64,000 nt of DNA from Gavia stellata (taxonomy: Eukaryota; Chordata; Aves; Gaviiformes; Gaviidae), in assembly GCF_030936135.1 (NCBI RefSeq), contig NC_082604.1, positions 808,501 through 872,500 of the forward strand, in the 5' to 3' direction. Below the pieces are notes generated by a model. The model was not told the DNA's origin, ran no database searches, and saw only the letters and a program-made list of their open reading frames with translations. The translations under genes and the position numbers were made by a program. Shown piece after piece: positions 27,340 to 37,200 of the stretch. Position 1 is the stretch's first letter. Each line of letters opens with the position of its first letter.

Positions 27340-27965
27340 CGACCTCGACAGGTTGGACAAAGGGGCTGAGGGAACCTCCGGAACTTCAGCCAAGGGACAT
27401 GCAAAATCCTGCCCCTGGGGAGGAACAGCACCAGGCACCAGGACATGCTGGGAGCGGCCGGCTGGAAAGCAGCTCTGCAGAGGTGGTCCTGGTGGTGCTG
27501 GTGGACACCCCGTTGCACTTGAGCCAGCAAAGGCGGCTGGTGGTGTCCTGGGCTGCACGGGGAGGAGCACTGCCAGCAGGTCGAGGGAGGGGAGCAGCAG
27601 TGGTGAGGCCAGCCCTGGCGGGCTGTGTCCAGTGCCGGGCTCCCCAGGACAAGAGAGACAGGGACAGACCGGAGAGAGTCCATCGAAGGGCCGCCAAGAT
27701 GGGCAAGGCACTGGAGCATCTCTCCAGGGAGGAGGGGCTGAGAGAGCTGGCACTGCTCAGCCCGGAGGAGAGAAGGCTCGGGGATCTTCTGCGTATCTCT
27801 CTAAATATCTGAAGGGAGCGTGCAAAGAAGGTGGAGCCTGGCTCTTTTCAGTGGTGCCCAGGGTCCATGCGGCTGAGGGTGGCCCTCCTGCAGCAGGGGC
27901 TGGGAGCAGATGAGCTCCGCAGGTCCCTGCCAACCCCAACCGCTCTGTGAGTGTGTGACGCTGGC
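27340..27965 (+). mobile_element. CR1 LINE 3' fragment, old, in duplicon copy B
   Basis: Starts further 5' than copy A, with a DLDRLDKGAEG block matching CR1 [11 protein letters not shown]. It then passes through the VLVDTPLHLSQQ block (CR1 [12 protein letters not shown]) and LRELALLSPEERRL, and ends in a CR1-type 3' tail before the TOPORS-like leader. Strongly diverged and GC-rich. Confidence 0.75.
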
Positions 27966-28204
27966 ACAACAACCCCCCCGCAAGAGGGACCGCCTGAAAG
28001 GGGCCCGAGCAAACGCGGAGGAGGCGAGAAGCACGCTGCCAGGTGGGCTTTGCATCACAGGGTTTGTCTCTGAGGCTGGGGGAGCTCCTGGCTGCGCCCC
28101 ACCGTGCGCCCCCGGGAGCCCTGTGATGTCACCGGAGAGTCACAGTCACCCCATGACGTCACTTGCAGTGGGCAAGAATACACGCCAGCGTCACTTACTG
28201 CCAG

Positions 28205-28400
28205 TGGCACACGAGACGTCGAGTCCTGTGCGCAGCGCCCGAGCCATCGAGTCCTGCCAACAGCACGCCAGACGTTGTGACCTTCCAGCAGCCAAGGAGC
28301 CACCGAGTCCCACCTGCGGAACGCGAGCCTTTGAGTCCCGCCAGTGGCACCCATCAAGTCCCGCCAGCAGCTGCCAGGACAGCGAGTGCCAGCAGCAGCA
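28205..28400 (+). repeat. Degenerate minisatellite in the leader of TOPORS-like copy B
   Basis: About seven or eight worn copies of a 22-30-bp unit around 'cgagtcccgccagcagcac', running right up to the ATG at 28401. Absent from copy A. Confidence 0.7.
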
Positions 28401-28961
28401 ATGGAGGCCTCCGGGCAGGAGCCGGCGGAGCCGGGAGCCGCCAGGATCCCCCGGGTGGGGGACACCTGCCCCATCCGCTTGGGGCCCCCTGAAGAGCCCG
28501 CTGGCGTGGCCCCGTGCTGGCATGCGTTCTGCCATGCCTGCATCCAGCGCTGGGCTGCCACCGCCGTCGCTGCCACCTGCCCGCTCTGCCGGCAGCCCAT
28601 CATGGCCATCCGCCGCCTGCAGCTGGAGGATGCCCACGGTGGGGTGGCCCGCCGTCACCGCGGCCGCCTCCATCCCTACACGGGGCCGTGGCCATGGCCG
28701 CAGGGGCGGCGGCAGCAGCAGCAGCAGTGGGGCCCTGGAGGTCCCCGGTGCCGGAGTCTCTCTGCTGAGGGTGGGGAGCGCAGCCCTGCCCTGCTCCGCC
28801 AGCGTGTCCGGAGCCTGTCCGGGCCATGGGACAGTGATGGGCGCAGCCGGCTCCGCTACCCCCCGGAGACGAGCGAAGACCCATCGTGGCTGCGCAGGGT
28901 CCGGGAGGAAGAGCCGGGCTCAGGGGACCACACGCGCCGCCTCCCCTGGCTCCGCTTGTGA
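28401..28961 (+). CDS. TOPORS-like RING protein, copy B
   Basis: 186-aa ORF from the ATG at 28401 (MEASGQEPAEPG); an in-frame ATG at 28344 would add 19 residues. The RING-like block covers about residues 22-66: CPIRL, PCWHAFCHACIQRW, CPLCRQPI. Known TOPORS-like proteins of birds share the CIQRW and CPLCR signatures and act as RING E3 ubiquitin (in TOPORS also SUMO) ligases. Here the second zinc ligand is Arg in place of Cys, as in copy A, so the loss predates the duplication. The Trp of CIQRW is kept, unlike in copy A. The remainder is Arg/Ser/Pro/Gln-rich and of low complexity, ending RRLPWLRL. An AATAAA lies 29 bp downstream. The ORF looks complete and is the better candidate of the pair for expression. 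The function of such short family members is unknown. Confidence 0.6.
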   Translation: MEASGQEPAEPGAARIPRVGDTCPIRLGPPEEPAGVAPCWHAFCHACIQRWAATAVAATCPLCRQPIMAIRRLQLEDAHGGVARRHRGRLHPYTGPWPWPQGRRQQQQQWGPGGPRCRSLSAEGGERSPALLRQRVRSLSGPWDSDGRSRLRYPPETSEDPSWLRRVREEEPGSGDHTRRLPWLRL

Positions 28962-28989
28962 GCGTCTTGGCCCCCCGGGGTCCCTCTGG

Positions 28990-28995
28990 AATAAA
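28990..28995 (+). promoter_or_regulatory. AATAAA polyadenylation signal, TOPORS-like copy B
   Basis: AATAAA 29 bp after the stop codon, conserved with copy A. Confidence 0.6.
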
Positions 28996-29156
28996 AACCC
29001 TGGGGATGGTGAGAGGGGCCTCGCCTGGTTTCTTCCGTGCCGGTTTGCTCATTGCTGCTGGATCGGGGACGTGGGATATGGCCCTGGGACCTGGGGGAGA
29101 AGGAAGGATATGGCTGTGGGACTTGAGGAGAGGGTGGGATACGGCTCAAGAACTGG

Positions 29157-31607
29157 TAGAGAGGGAGGAAGGTGGATGTCGGAGCTGGAGGAGAGGGGCC
29201 ATTGCTGGTTTCTTCCGTGCAGCTTTGGTCACCCCTGTGGGGATGCACCCCAGAAGGGGAAGGGAGAGGGGAAGGGAGAGTCCCCTGGGGCTCTTCCAAG
29301 CAGATCCCTGAAGGGGCCACTCTCTGCTCTCCTGAAGGCCAGGGCGGGGAAAGAGGCAGAGATGGAGGTTTGGGGGAGACCCTCCTCTCCTCCCCTGGTC
29401 CCGCACACCCCCGTGCTGCGGAGGGCTGCGATCCCGCGGGGAGGCTCTCCGGGCTGGGGGAGGCAGCCCTGGCACAGCCGCCTGCCGAAGGGCACCTGCG
29501 GGTGCTGCCTGCGGGAGAAGCGGCCCCAGCCGGGATGTGCCTCGTGTGTAGGGAGTCTCTTCTTCAGGGAAAGCCGGAGCTCTTCCCCGCTCCCCCGCAG
29601 CTGGGGAGCACTCCGGGGCATCCCCGAGAGCTGTGCGGTGGCAGCGTGCCCCGAAGGGTGCCAGGCCCTCCCTGCCACCCCGCTCCATCCCCTCCCATGC
29701 ACGGGGTGGCTGGGGAGCTCCCGGCGCTGGGGCTGAGCTGCTGCCCAGACCTGCCTGCCGCCTTGGCAGACCTTCCTTCCCAGTGAGCGGACCCAGACAT
29801 CGGTGTGGAGAGCTTTGGGGGCCGTGCCTGCCCCAGCAAGGGCAGCCGAGCGTGGGGTGAGGCTGCTCGGGGCGGCCATGGCCTCTCAGCACCTTCTGGG
29901 CCCCGGGGATGGATGCAAAGACGAAAATCTCACAGAGAATTAAATTGGAAAATGGTGGCAAGTGGGATGTGGCTCTTTGGCACTTCCCAAAGGCTCCCTC
30001 CGAGCGGCATCCTCTCCTCAGAGGAGGTCCCAGGCCACGCCAGGCATCGAGGTGGCCCTTTCAGTCCTTCCCCGGCACTCCAGCAGAGCACCAGGCAGGA
30101 GGTTTGCGAGCGGCTTTCTGGTACCTGGAGGAAGATACAACCCTCACAGGGCTTTCACCAAAATCCTCCCTTGGCCCAGTAGCTAGTAAAGCTCCGGCCC
30201 TCGCCCGCCATGCCAGTAACAAGACGGGAGCGGGCTCACGTGCGGCTCATGTCACAGCTCGCAACATCTATCTGCTTAACGTGAGACACAGGGCACCTCC
30301 GGCACCAAGCCACGTTCCTGTGTTTCATGCCACATCCCCATCAATATTGCAGGGCGCCGCGCTGCTGCCAGCACAGCGTAACCCGCCCTGGCGCTGCGGC
30401 TGTATTGCAGGGTGCTGTCGGCTCATCCCCCCGCAAGAGCCGCTCTGTGCCGGGCGTCAGCCCACGCGGGGGCCACGGAGGGATGAAAAGGCTGAATCTG
30501 TAAGGGAGCCTCGCCGGGCGATCAGTGTTTAAAGGCTTCTTGGTTCTATCCCAGCCCCTCGATGGAATTTCTCAGGCATAAGCGAGCCCCACTAATCCAT
30601 CCTGGCCATGGAGAATGGGTGGCGGCGGAGTGAAGGAACGCAAACGCGGCTGAATATCGTTAAGAGATGTCTCTGGGGAGGTGCGGCAGGTCCCTCTGCC
30701 GAAGATCCCCCACTGCCGGTACCTGCCCTCTGCGCCAGCCAGCGCAAAACGCTTCCTGTGTCCCCGAAAGCACACGGCCGTGTGTGGGGGCATGCACTGT
30801 GACCAGCTTCGGCCATTCTCCGCTAGCCCAAGGAGTGGGATGAGGTTTGGAGCCAAGCCACCGAGCTGGTCTTTCCAGGACTGGCGCTGGTGCCACCCAC
30901 TGAGCGCCAGTGCTGCCACTCGATGCCCCTGTCAAATATTAATGCGGTGCTCACTCCGCTCCGCTCTGCCCTGCCCCAGCGCTGCAGCCGTGGCCCCTGC
31001 CCGGCCAGGGCTGCCCGACCCCTCCGCTCTCCCCTCCCGTCCCATAGCGCACGTAGCTCCCTGCGTGGGGACTTTGGGGGTGCAGCTGCACCCACCTTTG
31101 GGGGTTGCCCGGGCAGGACCCGATCCCCTGCACTCGGCGGGGGGCTCCGGGGTGTCTCCTGTCCCCGGCGGCCGGCTCAGCCCCCCACAGCAGGTAAGGC
31201 CCCGCTGGGGTTGGGGCTCCTGGCCCCCCCATCCCCCGGGAAAAGGCAGCCTGGAGCCCCCCGGGGAGTGGGGCGGCTGGGCCAGGGGCATGGGGTGCCC
31301 GGAGAAGGGCCGGTGGTGCCGGGAGCAGCGCCGGGCTCGGTCCCCGGCTGCAAGGGGGTCGCGGTGACCCCCCCGGGGGGAGAGGGGGCAGCGGGGGCTC
31401 TGCAGCTGCGTCCCGTCTTCTTGAGGAAAACGCCCGCCCGTGGGTCTTTCCCGGGGAGGGTTCCCCTCAAGGACCGGGGTGATGTGCCGGGCATCCTCAC
31501 GGGGTACCTCTCACCCGGTCACGCGTGGGGGCCCCTGGGGGTGTCGGGGGCCCATCTCCCCTTGCCTGCCCTCCTCCAGGAGGGGGCCCGCGCCTCTCCC
31601 CCCGCAG
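29157..31607. other. GC-rich DNA upstream of ESPNL, no gene supported
   Basis: Many long open frames on both strands, as expected at this GC content, none with a recognisable domain. I looked especially for ankyrin repeats (TPLHLAA-like blocks), expected here if the 5' half of ESPNL were present, and saw none. Confidence 0.5.
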
Positions 31608-31626
31608 CCACCCGGCCCAGCGGGGG

Positions 31627-33296
31627 ATGGAGCCCAGCGGGTCGGTGCCGGCGGAGCTGAAACGCCGCAAGCCCCCGCAGCGGGCCAGGATCCCCGCGCC
31701 CTTCTTCGCCCACTCGGTAGGTCGCCTGCACCGCCCGCAGCCCCCGGCCCGTCCCTTCGACTGCCCCCCCCCCCCCCCCCCCGAGCCCCCCGTGACTCTG
31801 CCCGCGCAGGATGGGGCGGCCGAACCGGTGGACCCTCCCGGGCCGGACCCCGCGGAGGCAGACGCGGACTCGCTGGTGCCCACGCACGACGAGCGGGGCC
31901 GCCCCATCCCCGAGTGGAAGCGGCAGGTGATGGTGCGACGGCTGCGGGCCGGGCTGGCGGACGAGGAGGCGGCGGGCGGGCAGGTACGGGGCGGCCCCGG
32001 GGTGGCCCCGGGGTCGGGGCGGGGGGGGACACACACACACGCCGGCGGCCCCGGGGGGAGGCTGACGGTCCCTCTCCGCAGGACGCGGGGTCCTGGCGCT
32101 TCTCGCCCTCCCGCCAGGCCGTGCTGGGCCCCTTCGGGGAGCTGCTGACCGAGGCGGACCTACGGCAGCTGGAGCGGGCGGTGGAGAGCCTGCGGCTGCG
32201 GCGGCGGGGAGAGGCGTACCAGGGTGAGCTGCGGCGCCTGGCGCGGGAGTTGCGCGCCCTCCTGCCCGTCCCGCTGCTCCGCGTTAGCGTGCGCAGCCCC
32301 CCGCCCGCCCCCGGGCAGCCGCTGCCCCTCTGGTGCGGCCGTCTGGCCGGAGCCGTCAGCAGCCTGACCGCGCTGCTGGCCCACGTCGAGGGGGCGCGGG
32401 GAGCGCCCCCCCCCGCCGCCGCCGCCGCTCCCCCCGCCGGCGGGCAGCCCCGGGAGCCGGCGGGCGAGCTGGCGCAGCGGGAGATCCGGCAGTGCGGGGT
32501 GTGCGTCCGCAGCCTCCGCCGCGCCTTCGAGCCCGCGCGGGGGGCGGCGGAGGGGAAGGCGGCCGGGGGGAGCGGGGCGGAGGCCGCCAGCGACTCGGGC
32601 ATCGGCTGCGAGGAGGTGGATTCCGACGGCGGCGGCGGCTCCCCGGGGCCGGAATGGGGCAGCCTGAGGAAGGAGCGGATCGTGATGCTCTTCCTGAGCC
32701 ACTGGAGACGGTCCGCCTACGGGCCCCCCCCGCCGGCCGTCGGGGCCCCCCGGGAGGCAGCGGGGACCGCGGAGGGGGGGGCGGCCCGGCTAGCGCGGCA
32801 GCGGGCGGCCATCCAGCGGCTTCTGGGCGGCTGGCGGGACGCCGCCTCCCGCCACCCTCCGCCACCCCCCGCCGCCGGCCGTGCCCCGCTTTCCCCGGAG
32901 CAGTTCGTAGCCAGAGCCGGGGGGGGACCGGCCGACTACGAGAGCCTGTCGCTGGAGCTCTTCATGTTGGGCTATTTCCGCATCCTGGAGCAGGAGTTGT
33001 CCCCCGAGGAGCGCCGCGGCCGCCACCTCCTCTGCTTCGAGCTCTTCGAGCAGCTGGGCCGGCACGGCTGGCGGGCGGTGCGCGCCTTCCACCGCGCCGT
33101 CACCGACGAGATCGCCGCCGGCCGGCGGGGCTGGCGGGACGGCTTCGACGACATCAAGGCGAGGTATTTCGGAACCCCCCAAAATTCGGCCCGGGGGGGA
33201 GCCGGGGTGGAGGGAGAAGAGATCTGCCGCTACATCGACCGCAGCTTCGCCTTCTGGAAGGAGCGGGAGGCCGAACTCTTCGGGCCGGAGGGGTGA
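31627..33296 (+). CDS. ESPNL: Espin-like protein, C-terminal half
   Basis: Three exons: 31627-31716 (acceptor at 31607, so the true exon may begin at 31608), 31810-31983 and 32082-33296; all phase 0; 492 aa from the ATG at 31627. The second exon encodes THDERGRPIPEWKRQVMV, the conserved start of the espin actin-binding module. The third carries the ESPNL-specific tail: SDSGIGCEEVDSD, SLELFMLGYFRILEQEL, TDEIAAGRRGW, IKARYF, RSFAFWKE near the end. ESPNL binds actin in hair-cell stereocilia together with myosin III. Human ESPNL is about 1000 aa, with ankyrin repeats in its first half; none are visible upstream in 31 kb. The first exon is open in frame back to its acceptor, so it may be an internal exon of a longer gene. 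Order ESPNL-KLHL30-ERFE-ILKAP matches human 2q37.3, which supports orthology. Codons are extremely GC-rich. Confidence 0.85.
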
Positions 33297-33347
33297 TGCC
33301 CGACGGCGCGGGAGGGGGGTGGAGGGCTGCGCCAAGCCGCGGGCCGC

Positions 33348-33353
33348 AATAAA
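33348..33353 (+). promoter_or_regulatory. ESPNL: AATAAA polyadenylation signal of ESPNL
   Basis: AATAAA 52 bp after the ESPNL stop codon, giving a very short 3'UTR. Confidence 0.75.
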
Positions 33354-33512
33354 CGCTTTTTCCGTTCTGTCCCAGCTGAGCGAGGCTTCTCGGGGCCGTG
33401 GGGAAAGCTTTTGGGCTGAGGGTCCCCCCCGCAACCCCCAGGATGGGTGTCTTGGCCCCCGGCTCCCCGCGGCCGCCGTTTATTTGCGGCCGCTGAGGAG
33501 TGAGATAACAGT

Positions 33513-33522
33513 CTATATTTAA
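33513..33522 (+). promoter_or_regulatory. MEF2-type motif upstream of KLHL30
   Basis: CTATATTTAA fits the MEF2 consensus YTAWWWWTAR. It lies about 250 bp upstream of a second match at 33767. Confidence 0.4.
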
Positions 33523-33766
33523 CACTCGGCGTCGGCCAGGCACAGCCGGGGGGGAGGGAGGAGGGACACGGCGGGGACCCCCGGCGACCGATGAGGGAGG
33601 GAGGAATGCTGGGGGGAGCCTTTTCCCCCAGGCTGGCGGTGCCTGGCTGGCCGTCGAGGGATGCTTCCCAAAAAGCAGCAAAGCCGCGGGGCGACGGGGA
33701 TGGGCAGCAGCGGGCAGCGGCACTGTGCGGTGCCTTTAAGAGCAGGGAGCGGTGTCCCAGCGCCGC

Positions 33767-33776
33767 CTAAAAATAG
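33767..33776 (+). promoter_or_regulatory. KLHL30: MEF2/TATA-like element at the KLHL30 promoter
   Basis: CTAAAAATAG is a perfect MEF2 consensus (CTAWWWWTAG) and also a usable TATA-like element. It lies about 120 bp before a splice donor at 33898, so a transcript starting about 30 bp downstream (near 33805) would have a roughly 90-nt first exon. E-boxes CAGCTG occur at 33373 and 33980. Muscle-type control is an inference. Confidence 0.5.
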
Positions 33777-33799
33777 CCCCCCCCCCTCCCAACGCCGTC

Positions 33800-34227
33800 C
33801 CGGCTGGTTCCCGTGTCGCGCCGGGGTGTCCCTCCCCACTGCCGGGACCGCGGCCACTTCCCTCCCGGCGGGCCGGCCGGAGGGCTGCAAAGCCCAGGTG
33901 AGAGCGGGAGGGAGGGGGAGAACCGGAGAGGGGCTCAGTCCAGCCCCAAAACCACCCCCAGCCCCGAAAAAATCGGTGACAGCTGCGACGGGACAGCTCG
34001 GAGCGCGGGGAGGAGAAATCACGGCCACCAGTGGAAGTGGGGGGCTTGGAGGGAGCGCTTCTCCTGCCCTTGCTGGTGCCTGTAAATCAGGCGTGGGGAA
34101 GGTGCGGTTGTGCTGGGTGGGTGGGGGGAAAGAGGGAGATGTCATCTCCTTTTCCCGGCAGGGACACCCTCGCCACGCTCCACTCGGCTCTGTTGGCCGA
34201 CAAGGCCCCGCGGCCATCCCCAGCGCC
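33800..34227 (+). other. KLHL30: Probable spliced 5'UTR of KLHL30
   Basis: A good donor (gcccag|gtgagag) at 33897/33898 and a pyrimidine-rich acceptor (ccttttcccggcag) ending at 34161 predict a non-coding first exon, a 264-bp intron, and a second exon that reaches the start codon at 34228. The transcription start is a guess from the TATA-like motif. Confidence 0.45.
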
Positions 34228-37200
34228 ATGGTGAGGAACGTGGACGACTTTGACTTCTGCCTGCCTTCGCACGCCCAGGGCGTGCTGGAGGGGCTGCAGC
34301 GGCTGCGCGCCAACCCCAAACTGGCCGATGTGACGCTGGTGGTGGGCGGGCGGGAGTTCCCCTGCCACCGCGGCGTCCTGGCCCTCTGCAGCCACTACTT
34401 CCACGCCATGTTCTCCGGCGACTTTGCCGAGAGCATCGCAGCGCGGGTGGAGCTGAAGGAGGTGGACCCCGGCGCGCTGGAGACGCTGCTCGACTTCGCC
34501 TACACGGGGAAGGTCACCATCAACCAGGGCAACGTGGAGGGGCTGATGCGGACCTCCAGCCAGCTCCATTTTCCCACTATCCAGAAGGTCTGCAGCCGCT
34601 ACCTCCGGCAGCAGATGGATGCCACCAACTGCCTAGGTATCTACGAGTTCGGTGAGAGCCACGGCTGCCCCGAGGTCTCCTCCAAGGCCTGGTCTTTCTT
34701 GCAGGAGAACTTTGAAGCTGTCTCTCAGCAGGAGGAGTTCCTCCAGCTCTCCAAGGAGAGGTTGGCCGTCTACCTCTCCAATGACCAGCTGCAGGTGCAG
34801 GAGGAGCAGAGCCTGGCCGAGGCTGTGCTGCGCTGGGTACGCCATGACCCGGGGCCCCGAGCCCAGTTCCTGCCCGAGCTGCTGGAGTTGGCCCACCTCG
34901 TCTCGCTGCCCGACCAGTACCTGCAGAACCTGCTTGCCACCGAGCCCCTCGTCCGTGATTCGGATGCCAGCAAGGCCCTCGTCGCCCGATCCCGCGCCAC
35001 GGTGGGTACCTCCTGCCCCAAATCCCACCCCCTGAGCCAGGGGGGAGGCTCAGCACGGAGCCTGACAGTCCTGTCCCCGCCTCTCTGTCAGGGGCAGAGC
35101 GATGCCGGTGCCCGGAAGAACCCCCCGACCCCACCGCAGAAGCTGGAGGAGGTGCTGGTGGTGGTTGGCGGCCGCGTGCTGGAGGAGAGCGAGGATGAGG
35201 ATGGGGGGCTGGAGATGCCAGCTGCCCCCAGGAACTTTGCCTTCTACAACCCCAAAAGCAGTAAGTACCCACGGCAGGGATGGGGCAAGCACACACACCC
35301 CCACACACGTTAGTTAACCCTCCATCTACCCCAAAGCCACCTCTTGCCAAACGATCTGGTGTCAGGAGGGGCACTGGGAGGGAGGGGGAGGGAGGGAAGA
35401 GTGAAACACGGCCGGCTTAAAAGCGTCATCGCTGGTTGGGGCGGGGGTCATCGCTTGCCTCCGCTGGGTTTCAGGGCGATGGATGGCTCTGCCCGACTTC
35501 CCCGATTACAACAAATGGGGCTTTTCCCTGGTGGCTCTGAACAACGATGTGTACGTCACAGGTAGGTGCCGGGGCTACTGGTGCGGGTGGGGGTCCCCAG
35601 GGAGCGGGGATGGAGGAAGGGGGACAAAGACGTGGGCATGGGGAGCTGGTGTGGGGCTGGGGGCTGCCCTCCTCTCTGAGAAAAGCCCTCTCCTTGCTCC
35701 CCTCCTGGGAGCGGATCCGGCTGCTGGCGAGGGATGCCAGGGATGGCTGCACTCGGAGGGGGTGGCCCACGTGACCCGTCCCTCCCCAGGCGGCTCCCGG
35801 GGATCCCAGAATGACACGTGGTCCACGACGCAGGCTTGGCGCTTCTGCCCCAGGGACGGTGCCTGGAAGCCCATCGCTTCCATGCTGAGAGCCCGGACAA
35901 ACCACACCAGCGCCGTCCTCAACGGCGAGATCTATGTCATTGGGGGTAAGGCCGTGAAGACCCCGCGGGTGCTGCTGGGGCAGGGGTCCGTGGGTGCCCC
36001 GGAGCAGCGGGGTGGCTGCAGCGTCCCGCCGCCCTGCAGGGACCACGGTGGACGCAGTGGAGGTGGAGCGCTACGACCCGTATAACAAGAGCTGGTGTGC
36101 CATCAGCCCAGCCCTCAAGTACGTGAGCAATTTTGCGGCCGCCAGCTGCTTGGGCAAGCTCTACCTGGTGGGCTCCTGCGCCGTCAAGTACAACGCGCTC
36201 ACCCTGCAGCGGTACAACCCTGTCCAAGGTGAGAGCTGGCCCTGTCACCGCGCCCCACCAATGCCTTCCCGGGGAGCAGGACTGAGGGGGACCCCCAGGC
36301 AGGTGACATCCTGTGCGGCCAGGCACCGTCCTGCGGGATACAACCAGGTGTTAAGGGGGTCTGGCGACGGCTGCGGCGCAGGGGCCAGCCAGGAGCACGG
36401 CTGCCGGCAGCACGGACCTGAGTCGTAGACCTCCAGCACAGCCCGGACCTGAACTTCAGTGGAGCGGGATCCCCAGGGCAGAGGGATGGGGGAGGCTGCC
36501 CGCCTTAAGAAGAAATCAAACCCCTGTGACAACGCCACCTCCTCGGGCAGCCTCTGCGCAGCCCGCAGCAGTCTCCCCCATCCCACTCCACCACTACAAA
36601 CAATATCCCCCCCAAAACACTTCTTTTTATGCAAGAGCCTCATCTGGGATGGGGACCACGGGTGCCACCCTGCCTGGCTGCTCTGTCCCCTCCCTTTCAA
36701 ACTCCCCCTTAAATAGCCACAGGCTCAGCAATGCTTTTTTGGGTCACTGGCAGCTGCATCAAGAGCCGAGGGTGGGACGCGCTGCTGATGGCTGCTCCTT
36801 GCAGATTTGTGGAGTGTCATCACGTCCCCCTTCATCCCCAAGTACCTCTCGGCCCCGCGCTGTGCCACCCTTCACGGGCTCATCTACCTCATCGGGGACA
36901 ACACCAAGAAGGTCCACGTGTACAACCCGGAGGCCAACATCTGGCAGAAGGTAGTGGGACGTGGGACCGGGTGCTATCACGCTCCCGGGGAGGTGGGGCA
37001 GCTCTTCACTCCCTGCCGGCACCCCACAACCATACCTCTGCGCCCCATATCCGCCCGGGTACCAGCACCCCCTCTCCCTCCTGCCCGCTCATCCCTTGCC
37101 TCTATTAACCCCTACGGAGCTGAGGACGCCCCAGTCCTTCCTTCCCTTCTCCCCTGTCACACCCACACTAGGAGCACGGCTTTCATACTGAGTTACTGAT

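Larger units (their letters stand above)
27485..29156 (+). repeat. Duplicon copy B (CR1 tail + TOPORS-like gene)
   Basis: Paralogous to 5993-7306, with few differences over the shared parts. It contains an extra block of about 360 bp (28040-28400) with a degenerate tandem repeat just before the start codon. The block begins gtgggc and ends ...gggcag, so it has intron-like borders. Homology ends after ggctcaagaactgg. Confidence 0.9.

Noticed and set aside
27910-29736. 608-codon open frame across duplicon copy B
   Set aside because: It overlaps the RING ORF in another frame, has no recognisable domain and is Pro/Ser/Arg/Gly-rich, as any frame becomes at this GC content.
31440-31607. Extension of ESPNL upstream to an ATG at 31440
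   Set aside because: A pyrimidine-rich acceptor ends at 31607, and the upstream reading frame shows no espin similarity.
33661-34227. In-frame upstream extension of the KLHL30 first coding exon
   Set aside because: The family start MVRNVDD at 34228 matches human, and splice signals at 33897 and 34161 show the upstream part is UTR and intron.
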